Origin: Kiloniella majae
GTDB taxonomy: Bacteria > Pseudomonadota > Alphaproteobacteria > Kiloniellales > Kiloniellaceae
Direction: 5' to 3'
Assembly (NCBI RefSeq): GCF_002118315.1
Contig: NZ_MTSZ01000003.1
Coordinates: forward strand, 434,001-498,000
Length of the DNA: 64,000 nucleotides
The notes under the pieces are model-generated. The model saw nothing but the letters and a program-made list of their open reading frames with translations. It did not search any database and was not told the DNA's origin. Positions 54,804 through 64,000 of the stretch are shown piece by piece. Position 1 is the stretch's first letter. Each line of letters begins with the position of its first letter. Both the position numbers and the translations under genes were made by a program.

Positions 54804-56342
54804 ATGATAAAAAGAGCGGATAATACAGGTAACCGTGCTGTGGCGGTGGCGAAGTCCGTAACCGCCAATCAAAATTCACAAAGTTCCCAGAATATACAAA
54901 AATGGCTTGTTGGCGTGACCGTTGCTATTGCGATGCTTTCTATGGCTGCGGCGGCGAAGGCCCGTTCAGCGCCGGATAGCTTTGCAGATCTGGCTGAAGA
55001 GTTATTGCCGTCGGTTGTGAATATTATTACGACGCAAACCATTGAGCCAAGTGAACAGACCGAGGGGGAGCAGCAGATCCCTCAGGGTGAAAACTTTGAA
55101 GAATTTTTCCGGGACTTCTTTGAACGAAGAGGTGGGCGTGGCCCACAGCAACCGCGCCGTGGCGGTGCACAGGGGTCCGGATTTATCATCGATTCAGACG
55201 GCCTGATTGTCACGAACCATCATGTGATTGATGGTGCAGATGAAGTGGCTGTTCGTTTGCAGGACGGAACTGTTCTTGATGCTGAGATTATTGGGACAGA
55301 CCAAAAAACAGATTTGGCTTTGTTAAAGGTCGATACAAAAATTGACCTTCCAGAAACCAAATGGGGTGATTCGAACAAATCCCGGATTGGTGACTGGGTT
55401 CTTGCTATTGGTAACCCTTTTGGTCTTGGTGGATCAGTGTCTGCGGGCATCATTTCTGCTCACTCACGTGATATCCGGTCTGGTCCTTATGATAACTTTA
55501 TCCAGACTGATGCTGCGATCAACCGGGGTAACTCTGGCGGGCCGCTCTTTAATATGGATGGCGAAGTTATTGGTGTTAACTCTGCAATCTATTCCCCGTC
55601 AGGTGGTTCAGTTGGTATCGGCTTTTCCATACCTTCGACTATGGCGAAAAATATCATTGAACAACTTGAATCACACGGTGAAGTCAGACGTGGTTGGCTT
55701 GGTGTGCACATTCAGACTGTAACAGAAGAACTGGCCGAAGGTCTGCGTCTGGACGAAGCAAGTGGGGCACTGGTTGCCTCTGTTGCCGAAGGTGGTCCAG
55801 CTGAGAAAGCTGGTATCAAACAGGGCGATGTTATTCTTGAGTTTAATGGTCGCAAAGTTCCTGAAATGCGCAAGCTTCCTCTGATGGTCGCGGAAACACC
55901 GATTGGCCGTGAAGTTGACGTTGTGGTTTGGCGTAAAGGAAAACGTAAAACGGTTCAGGTTGATCTTGGCCAGCTAGATGATGATGTCGTTGCGGCTGTT
56001 GCGCCTTCTCAGTCCAAGAAGAAAAACGAGCGCAAAACTAGCAAGGTAGATGACCTTGGTCTTTATCTTGGTAAACTTGATGGAGAAACCAGGCAGCGCT
56101 TTAAATTGAACGACAGTGTAAATGGTGTGGTGATCACTGATGTCGTTCCTAATAGTAGCGCAGCCGAGAAGAGCTTGCGCCCAGGTGATGTTATTGTCGA
56201 AGTGGATCAGGAAGAAGTATCTGATCCAGGACAGGTGGCATCACTTGTGGGAAAAGCCAAAGACGCCGGCTTCAGGGTTGTTACTCTGTTGGTGTTTAAA
56301 CAGGGTGAATATTCCTGGGTTGCAATCAAACTTGATTCGTAA
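54804..56342 (+). CDS. degP: DegP/HtrA-type periplasmic serine protease (Do family)
   Basis: This chaperone-protease clears misfolded periplasmic proteins. The 512-residue protein has a long N-terminal signal (helix WLVGVTVAIAMLSMAAAA, cleavage near AKA-RS). The catalytic triad is His140 (TNHHVIDGAD), Asp170 (KTDLALLKVD) and Ser244 (NRGNSGGPLF). Two PDZ domains follow (first around GGPAEKAGIKQGDVILEF, second around SSAAEKSLRPGDVIVEVD). ATG at 54804 follows GGAGAAA with good spacing and is preferred to the in-frame TTG at 54789. An acidic/proline-rich Q-linker (QPRRGG) lies in the LA-loop region. Confidence 0.96.
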   Translation: MIKRADNTGNRAVAVAKSVTANQNSQSSQNIQKWLVGVTVAIAMLSMAAAAKARSAPDSFADLAEELLPSVVNIITTQTIEPSEQTEGEQQIPQGENFEEFFRDFFERRGGRGPQQPRRGGAQGSGFIIDSDGLIVTNHHVIDGADEVAVRLQDGTVLDAEIIGTDQKTDLALLKVDTKIDLPETKWGDSNKSRIGDWVLAIGNPFGLGGSVSAGIISAHSRDIRSGPYDNFIQTDAAINRGNSGGPLFNMDGEVIGVNSAIYSPSGGSVGIGFSIPSTMAKNIIEQLESHGEVRRGWLGVHIQTVTEELAEGLRLDEASGALVASVAEGGPAEKAGIKQGDVILEFNGRKVPEMRKLPLMVAETPIGREVDVVVWRKGKRKTVQVDLGQLDDDVVAAVAPSQSKKKNERKTSKVDDLGLYLGKLDGETRQRFKLNDSVNGVVITDVVPNSSAAEKSLRPGDVIVEVDQEEVSDPGQVASLVGKAKDAGFRVVTLLVFKQGEYSWVAIKLDS

Positions 56343-56363
56343 CCAGAATACTTTTCTCTTGTG

Positions 56364-56398
56364 AAAAGGGCGTCCCTTTTATTGGGGACGCCCTTTTT
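56364..56398. terminator. bidirectional terminator between degP and serB
   Basis: AAAAGGGCGTCCC pairs with GGGACGCCCTTTTT across a short loop, with A-run and T-run on both sides. An eight-G homopolymer follows at 56403-56410. Confidence 0.92.
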
Positions 56399-56413
56399 AA
56401 TTGGGGGGGGCGT

Positions 56414-57307
56414 TTAAGCGAAGTCTTCTTTGCTATAGCCTTGATAATAGAGCAGGGCGAGGTGATCGGTGTGCTTGACCTGATACTCTACAGTGTCCTG
56501 TACAATAGGTTTTGCGTGATAGCCAACACCCATGCCAACGGCTGACAACATGGCGAGATCATTGGCACCGTCGCCGACAGCGCAAACATCTTTCAGGGTG
56601 AACCCCAGTTTCCGAATAAGATCTTCGGTTGCTTCCAGTTTGGCTTCTCTTCCGAGAATAGGCTCTGTCACTGTGCCGTTCAGTTTACCGTTTTCAATGT
56701 TAAGCGTGTTAGCCCGGTCTTCATTGAATTGGCAAAGATCTCTAATTTGAGCTGTGAAAAAGGTAAACCCGCCAGAGACCAGTGCCGTATAGGCACCGTG
56801 TTTCCGCATGGTTTTGACAAGAGTGTCTGCGCCCGGGTTTAATTCCATCAAATCAGATATTTCGGTGAGCTCGCTTTCAGGAATATCTTTTAAGAGAGCA
56901 ACTCGTTCTCTGAGAGATTCTTCAAAATTTAACTCTCCATGCATGGATCGTTCGGTAATTTTGGCTATCTGGTCACCGATTCCATGACGAACGGCTAGCT
57001 CATCAATCATTTCCTGACCGATGATGGTCGATTCCATGTCTGCGACAAGCAGCTTCTTGCGGCGATTTGCTGTTTCCTGAACGGCAAAATCAAAAGGACT
57101 GCCCAGTACTTCCTGTGCTATCAGGTCCTTGGCTTCTTTAATCCCCAGGTCCGAAAAGAAAATATCGCAAGCTTCCCCGTCTGAGAGCCAATCCTGTTCT
57201 TCTAATGATGCGCCATGTTCTGTCAGGCATGTGGAAATTGACTGAACAGTTGCATGATCAAGCAGTGAACTGTTCGGGCGGGCAACAAGGGTGGCAACAA
57301 AACGCAT
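56414..57307 (-). CDS. serB: phosphoserine phosphatase
   Basis: SerB performs the last step of serine synthesis. The 297-residue protein has an N-terminal ACT-like region and a HAD phosphatase domain. Motif I is LLVADMESTIIGQEMIDELA with nucleophile Asp90; the second position is Glu92 where many SerB proteins have Asp. Motif II is ALVSGGFTFFTAQI, the Lys lies in GREAKLEATEDLI, and motif III is AVGDGANDLAMLSAVG. It lies 53 kb from serC-serA and is divergent from miaA. Confidence 0.94.
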   Translation of the reverse strand: MRFVATLVARPNSSLLDHATVQSISTCLTEHGASLEEQDWLSDGEACDIFFSDLGIKEAKDLIAQEVLGSPFDFAVQETANRRKKLLVADMESTIIGQEMIDELAVRHGIGDQIAKITERSMHGELNFEESLRERVALLKDIPESELTEISDLMELNPGADTLVKTMRKHGAYTALVSGGFTFFTAQIRDLCQFNEDRANTLNIENGKLNGTVTEPILGREAKLEATEDLIRKLGFTLKDVCAVGDGANDLAMLSAVGMGVGYHAKPIVQDTVEYQVKHTDHLALLYYQGYSKEDFA

Positions 57308-57415
57308 TGGGACATGACCTCGGGTCTGATTGTTAGTTCTGATTTGTTTTTGTGGCTCTTCAGATCAGGTTATAGTAGGAACCAGATAGACCTTGTTAAA
57401 GCAGAGAAGTCAGAC

Positions 57416-58366
57416 GTGATCAACGATAAGCCTAAAGTAATTGTCATAACGGGACCGACCGCCAGTGGGAAATCAGCTCTTGGTGTCGATGCGGCGCTGG
57501 CGCTGGATGGTGAAATCATCAATGCGGACTCTATGCAAATATACAAAGAGCTTGATGTCATCACTGCGCGTCCGGACAAAGCATCTTTAGAAAAAGTTCC
57601 CCACCATTTATATGGCACAATCCCCGGTTCTAACAGGTGTTCTGTCGAGCAATGGCGAACTCTGGCTATTGAGGAAATTGATCGTGTCCACGGGCGTGGC
57701 AAGATGCCAATTCTTGTTGGTGGGACAGGAATGTATATTCGGGCGCTGGAAAAAGGGATTGCAGAGGTTCCTGATATTCCAGAGGCTATTCGCGAAAAAG
57801 GGCGAGCTCTTTTGGCGCAAATCGGTGGAGAGGCTTTTAAAGCGGAACTTTCACTGCTTGACCCTGAAATGGGAGAGAAACTGAACCCGGGTGATAGTCA
57901 GAGATTGGCGCGGGCCTGGGAGGTAGTTTCTTATACCGGGAAGTCGCTTTTGCATTGGCAAAGGGAAGCTGAAGGGAAGGTACCGGATTATGATTTTATC
58001 CGCTTTGCCTTGGTGCCGCCCCGGGAAGATCTTTACGATAACTGTAACAAACGATTTGAGATTATGCTGGATCAGGGCGGGTTAAAAGAAGTGGAAGACT
58101 TGCTCGCTTTATCTCTTGATCCTTCGCTGCCGATTATGAAGGCTTTGGGCGTGCCGGAACTTGCCGAATATATCCAGGGAAAGGCGAGTCTGGAGAGTGC
58201 AATTTCGCGTGCGCAGCAAAATACCCGCCGCTATGCAAAAAGGCAGATGACATGGATCAGAACACAATATAATGACGCTAAAATCGTAAATGAGAAATAT
58301 TCGGAAAGATTATTGGGTGATTTTTTTAATTTTATTCGCCAAAGCGGCTTGACCCCTTCTTGCTAA
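57416..58366 (+). CDS. miaA: tRNA dimethylallyltransferase
   Basis: MiaA prenylates A37 of tRNAs reading UNN codons. From GTG at 57416 the protein is 316 residues, the family's usual length, and places the P-loop GPTASGKSALGVDAAL about 10 residues from the N-terminus as in homologues. An open frame to 57314 would add 34 unrelated residues. Other motifs are INADSMQIYKELDVITARP, LVGGTGMYIRAL and the C-terminal TRRYAKRQMTWIR. It is divergent from serB. Confidence 0.93.
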   Translation: MINDKPKVIVITGPTASGKSALGVDAALALDGEIINADSMQIYKELDVITARPDKASLEKVPHHLYGTIPGSNRCSVEQWRTLAIEEIDRVHGRGKMPILVGGTGMYIRALEKGIAEVPDIPEAIREKGRALLAQIGGEAFKAELSLLDPEMGEKLNPGDSQRLARAWEVVSYTGKSLLHWQREAEGKVPDYDFIRFALVPPREDLYDNCNKRFEIMLDQGGLKEVEDLLALSLDPSLPIMKALGVPELAEYIQGKASLESAISRAQQNTRRYAKRQMTWIRTQYNDAKIVNEKYSERLLGDFFNFIRQSGLTPSC

Positions 58367-58397
58367 GAGGCTAGTTTTCGCGCTCGCAACCAAAAAG

Positions 58398-58422
58398 AAA
58401 GGCTAGAGAATCTTGGCCTTTT
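58398..58422 (+). terminator. weak terminator-like hairpin after miaA
   Basis: AAAGGC pairs with GCCTTT across a 12-nt loop and a T-rich tract follows (TTTTGCTCCTTTT). It lies 32 nt after the miaA stop, before the ilv leader. Confidence 0.35.
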
Positions 58423-58500
58423 GCTCCTTTTCTTGTTACAGGCTTTGGAGCTAGGATTGCACATCATTGAAAAGCCAGTTGTTTGAGAGGAATGAAACCA

Positions 58501-60264
58501 ATGGCGACCGAACAGTTTACCGGCGCGGAAATAGTGATCAAAGCCCTGAAAGATCAGGGTGTGGACACCGTGTTTGGCTATCCTGGCGGTGCAGTGCTAC
58601 CGATTTATGATGCTATCTTCAAACAGAACGACATTAAGCATGTTCTCGTTCGTCAAGAAGGTGGTGCGGTGCACGCAGCGGAAGGATATGCACGATCTAC
58701 TGGTAAAGTTGGTGTCGTCCTTGTCACATCTGGTCCCGGTGCAACAAATGCTGTGACCGGTTTGACCGATGCTCTTTTGGATTCAATTCCTTTGATCTGT
58801 CTTACAGGTCAGGTTCCAACGCACCTTATTGGTAACGATGCGTTTCAGGAGGCTGATACAACGGGTATTACGCGTCCCTGTACAAAGCATAACTATCTGG
58901 TTCGTGATATCGAGAGCTTGTCTCGTACAATGCACGAAGCTTTTTATGTGGCGCAAAACGGACGTCCCGGTCCTGTTGTTATTGATCTGCCAAAAGATGT
59001 ACAGCAAGGCAAAATCGATACGTATCTTGCACCGGAAGATGTGAAACACAGAAGCTATCGCCCGCAAGTTAATGGTGAAGTTGATCACATTAACGAAGCT
59101 GTTGAACTAATCGCGAACGCTAAGCGACCAGTTTTTTATGTTGGTGGCGGGGTGATTAACTCTGGATCGTCTGCTTCCACGGTTTTGACTGAGCTTGTTC
59201 GTTTAACGGGCGCACCTTGTACAACGACGTTGATGGGACTTGGTGCTTATCCGGGAACAGATAAACAGTTTCTTGGTATGCTTGGTATGCATGGTACCTA
59301 CGAAGCCAATCTTGCCATGTATAACTGCGATGTCATGATCAATGTTGGCGCACGGTTTGATGACCGGATTACCGGTGTTATCGATGAATTCTCACCGGAT
59401 TCCAAAAAGATTCACATTGATATTGATGCCAGCTCTATCAACAAGAATGTCATGGTTGATATTCCGATTGTTGGCGATGCCGGACGTGTTGTTGAAGAGA
59501 TACTTCGGATATGGAAAGAGAAGAAACATTCTCTTGATGCCAAATCGCTAAAAGCATGGTGGTCTCGTATTGATGAGTGGCGCGCGAAAGACTGTCTTGG
59601 CTATGTTCAGGATGGACCGATCATCAAGCCTCAGCACGCGATTAAGCGTCTTTATGAACTAACCAAAGATCGTAAGCCTTATATTACGACAGAGGTTGGT
59701 CAGCATCAGATGTGGGCTGCACAGTACTTTCATTTTGATGAACCCAAAAAGTGGATGACCTCTGGGGGCTTGGGCACAATGGGCTATGGTCTGCCAGCTG
59801 CGGTTGGAGCTCAGCTTGCGCACCGTGAAGATCTGGTGATTGATATTTCCGGAGAAGCTTCCTTCATGATGAACATGCAAGAGTTGGGAACAATTGCCCA
59901 GTACAGGCTGCCTGTTAAGATCTTTGTGGTGAATAACCAATGGATGGGAATGGTGCGTCAGTGGCAACAGTTGCTTCATGGTAATCGCCATTCTGAAAGT
60001 TACTCTGATGCATTGCCTGATTTTGTCAAACTGGCTGAATCCTTCGGGCTCAAAGGGATGCGTTGTGAAAAAGCGGAAGACCTGGATCAAATGCTTCAGG
60101 AAATGATTGATTCCCCTGAGCCGGTTATCTTTGACTGTCAGGTCGCAAAAGAAGAAAACTGTTATCCGATGATTCCATCAGGTGCGGCGCATTACGAAAT
60201 GTTGCTTGGTCCTGAAGATACTGCTGCGAAGCCAATTTCTGAAGAGGGAATGGTTCTCGTCTGA
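58501..60264 (+). CDS. ilvB: acetolactate synthase, large subunit
   Basis: This ThDP- and FAD-dependent catalytic subunit starts isoleucine/valine/leucine synthesis. About 587 residues from the ATG at 58501, which is 9 nt from GAGAGGA; upstream in-frame starts (58483 TTG, 58492 ATG) overlap that ribosome site. Motifs include DTVFGYPGGAVLPIYDAIF, the ThDP-activating Glu in RQEGGAVHAAEGYAR, GPGATNAVTGL, and the ThDP/Mg site DISGEASFMMNMQELGT with NNQWMGMVRQWQ. It heads ilvB-ilvH-ilvC, with 86 nt to ilvH. Confidence 0.97.
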   Translation: MATEQFTGAEIVIKALKDQGVDTVFGYPGGAVLPIYDAIFKQNDIKHVLVRQEGGAVHAAEGYARSTGKVGVVLVTSGPGATNAVTGLTDALLDSIPLICLTGQVPTHLIGNDAFQEADTTGITRPCTKHNYLVRDIESLSRTMHEAFYVAQNGRPGPVVIDLPKDVQQGKIDTYLAPEDVKHRSYRPQVNGEVDHINEAVELIANAKRPVFYVGGGVINSGSSASTVLTELVRLTGAPCTTTLMGLGAYPGTDKQFLGMLGMHGTYEANLAMYNCDVMINVGARFDDRITGVIDEFSPDSKKIHIDIDASSINKNVMVDIPIVGDAGRVVEEILRIWKEKKHSLDAKSLKAWWSRIDEWRAKDCLGYVQDGPIIKPQHAIKRLYELTKDRKPYITTEVGQHQMWAAQYFHFDEPKKWMTSGGLGTMGYGLPAAVGAQLAHREDLVIDISGEASFMMNMQELGTIAQYRLPVKIFVVNNQWMGMVRQWQQLLHGNRHSESYSDALPDFVKLAESFGLKGMRCEKAEDLDQMLQEMIDSPEPVIFDCQVAKEENCYPMIPSGAAHYEMLLGPEDTAAKPISEEGMVLV

Positions 60265-60350
60265 TCGCGGATTGATTTGTTGTTCGCATTGCTTTGTTAA
60301 AAGTGTGCGAAATGAATTGTGACAAAAACTATTAGTAGGATATGCGTCCC

Positions 60351-60866
60351 ATGGCGCCGATGGATACAAATATTGAAAGCCGTACGATAGCGGTTCTTGT
60401 TGATAACGAACCTGGTGTTCTTGCCAGAGTTATTGGCCTGTTTTCAGGCCGTGGATATAACATTGAAAGCTTGACTGTGACCGAGGTCGATGTCGCGCAC
60501 GGTCTTTCTAGAATTACAGTCGTAACATCTGGTACTGCCCAGATCTTGGAACAAATTAAAGCCCAGTTAGGGCGTCTTGTTCCTGTTCACCGCGTCCGTG
60601 ATTTGACAAAGGAAGGGACTTCTGTTGAAAGAGAACTTGCTTTGATCAAGGTTGCAGGTGCTGGTGAGAAGCGTGTTGAGGCTTTGCGGATTGCGGATAT
60701 TTTCCGTGCCCGTGTTGTTGATTCCAGCCATGATCACTTTGTTTTTGAAATGACAGGCAAAAGTGACAAGCTGGATGTCTTTGTTGATCTAATGCAGCCC
60801 TTAGGATTGATTGATGTCAGTCGGACAGGTGTTGTAGCCATTTCCCGCGGGGCAAAGGCGCTCTAG
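60351..60866 (+). CDS. ilvH: acetolactate synthase, small regulatory subunit
   Basis: This subunit activates IlvB and gives it valine feedback. About 171 residues with an N-terminal ACT domain (IAVLVDNEPGVLARVIGLFSG, then GYNIESLTVT) and a C-terminal regulatory domain (RVVDSSHDHFVFEMTG). The start could be 60342 (MRPMAPMD) or 60351 (MAPMD); the latter is 10 nt from TAGGA, the former only 1 nt, so 60351 is preferred. It is followed by ilvC after 68 nt. Confidence 0.95.
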   Translation: MAPMDTNIESRTIAVLVDNEPGVLARVIGLFSGRGYNIESLTVTEVDVAHGLSRITVVTSGTAQILEQIKAQLGRLVPVHRVRDLTKEGTSVERELALIKVAGAGEKRVEALRIADIFRARVVDSSHDHFVFEMTGKSDKLDVFVDLMQPLGLIDVSRTGVVAISRGAKAL

Positions 60867-60931
60867 GCGATACAACCCACGAGATTTTCTATTTGATATA
60901 GCTATGAATAGCTACAGTAAGGAAGGAATAA

Positions 60932-61954
<1,023 letters not shown>

Positions 61955-61974
61955 TTTTTCTTTGAGCTTTAAAG

Positions 61975-62002
61975 AAAAGGCGGGTTTATCCCGCCTTTTT
62001 TT
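61975..62002 (+). terminator. terminator after ilvBHC
   Basis: AAAGGCGGG pairs with CCCGCCTTT over a short TTTAT loop and is followed by a T-run, 20 nt past the ilvC stop. Confidence 0.95.
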
Positions 62003-63342
<1,340 letters not shown>

Positions 63343-63379
63343 CGTCAAATTTGAAATTATTTTGTATTTCTATCAATTT

Positions 63380-63400
63380 AAAAGTTATTTTTTAACTTTT
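63380..63400 (+). promoter_or_regulatory. A/T-rich hairpin between mreB and mreC
   Basis: AAAAGTTA pairs with TAACTTTT around T5, 38 nt after mreB. A TATAGTATATAGAAT stretch at 63406-63420 could be a promoter -10 for mreC. Either partial termination or mRNA processing could set a lower MreC level. Confidence 0.3.
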
Positions 63401-63473
63401 TGGTGTATAGTATATAGAATATTTTCAAAGGTTTGTGACGATTATCTCATGTTAAATATAACAGGAGCAGAAC

Positions 63474-64000
63474 TTGAATAAGAGGATTGGAGCCATCAGT
63501 CATGTGACAACGCCTGTTCAGGCGTGGCTTCACGGTTCTGCTTATGCTGTTTTGATTGTTGTTGCTATCGCATTGATAATTTTGGCGAAAACTGGAAATG
63601 TTGGTGTTGAACGTGTGCGTACAGCCGTTGTGGATGGCGTGTCTCCCTTGATGGAAATCGCCAATCGTCCTGTCGTTATGATAAGCGATACGATTGAAAC
63701 CGCTCAAAACTATGTGGCTCTAAAATCTGAAAATGAAGAACTGCGACGCCAGAATGAAAATCTGCGTCGTTGGCAAATTACAGCTGCCAAGCTGCAAGGC
63801 GAGAATGCTTCTCTGCGGGGAATGTTAAATCTTGCGCCGACACGAGCGCCAAATGTAACAACAGCAATGGTGGTTGCTGATCAGGGCGGTTCTTTCGTAC
63901 GTTCTGTTGTTGTTAATGCCGGTAGTTTGGATGGCATAACAAAAGGTCAAGCCGCAATGACTGGTTTGGGGTTGGCCGGTCGTGTAGCCGAGGTTGGCCG
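63474..64000 (+). CDS. mreC: cell-shape protein MreC, N-terminal part
   Basis: The gene runs off the right edge. It begins with TTG at 63474, placed 6 nt after AGGAG (63463-63467); no ATG is suitably placed. The visible 175 residues start LNKRIGAISHVTTPVQAW and include a membrane helix (AYAVLIVVAIALIILAK). A coiled coil follows (ALKSENEELRRQNENLRRWQ), then the start of the beta-rich periplasmic domain (TTAMVVADQGGSFVRSVVVN). This matches MreC, the periplasmic scaffold of the elongasome, and its position after mreB confirms it. Confidence 0.95.
   Translation, partial: MNKRIGAISHVTTPVQAWLHGSAYAVLIVVAIALIILAKTGNVGVERVRTAVVDGVSPLMEIANRPVVMISDTIETAQNYVALKSENEELRRQNENLRRWQITAAKLQGENASLRGMLNLAPTRAPNVTTAMVVADQGGSFVRSVVVNAGSLDGITKGQAAMTGLGLAGRVAEVG

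Noticed and set aside
57314-57415. N-terminal extension of miaA
   Set aside because: The 34 extra residues are unlike the family and would push the P-loop far from the N-terminus; the serB-miaA spacer would shrink to 6 bp with no room for promoters.

Overview
The window is a 64-kb stretch of ordinary chromosome from an alphaproteobacterium with mid-40s percent GC by eye. The best fit is a marine or aquatic Rhodospirillales/Kiloniellales-like lineage, but I cannot name a genus. The alphaproteobacterial call rests on a circularly permuted two-piece tmRNA, the rluD-rpoH and hisZ-purA pairs, the short-type SerC upstream of SerA, hflK-hflC-DUF2065-degP, and alphaproteobacterial families such as DUF1194 and the RHH_4 protein near fumC. 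I see no insertion sequence, prophage, CRISPR array, tRNA or rRNA.

Layout. 1-5990: end of an SLC13 permease, then serine biosynthesis (serC-serA) and hisZ-purA. 6057-12286: a Ugp-like ABC importer with a GpdQ-like phosphodiesterase and a divergent LysR regulator, probably for scavenging glycerophosphodiesters. 12462-15662: a tail-anchored pseudokinase with a small membrane partner, and a convergent membrane protein. 15824-19412: rpoH, rluD, a small membrane protein and threonine aldolase. 19586-24639: prkA-yeaH-spoVR stress operon behind a candidate sigma-54 promoter. 24871-26836: a LuxU/LuxO-like phosphorelay pair. 26833-32099: MFS transporter, Rap1a/Tai-like secreted protein and a large AsmA protein. 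32183-39218: RHH protein, fumC, TfoX-like protein, hydrolase, acnB and sspB. 39322-39648: ssrA (tmRNA), transcribed toward sspB. 39758-43271: DUF3592 protein, thyA, a DSD1-type PLP enzyme and a rhomboid protease. 43317-49278: hydroxyproline catabolism with its GntR regulator. 49481-56342: folA, DUF1194 protein, mrp and the envelope protease module hflK-hflC-DUF2065-degP. 56414-64000: serB, miaA, the ilvB-ilvH-ilvC branched-chain operon, mreB and the start of mreC.

How it fits together. Housekeeping metabolism dominates. All three serine-pathway genes are present, but serB is far from serC-serA. Protein quality control is well represented: RpoH, HflKC (FtsH modulator), DegP, rhomboid, and tmRNA with its degradation adaptor SspB. 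Accessory capacity consists of the phosphodiester importer and the hydroxyproline cluster, in which two proline-racemase-family enzymes differ in their catalytic residues (Cys/Cys and Cys/Thr) and whose promoters share a TTGTATAC-type operator. The least explained elements are the pseudokinase/membrane pair and the LuxU-LuxO-like relay, which lies next to an operon with a sigma-54-type promoter.
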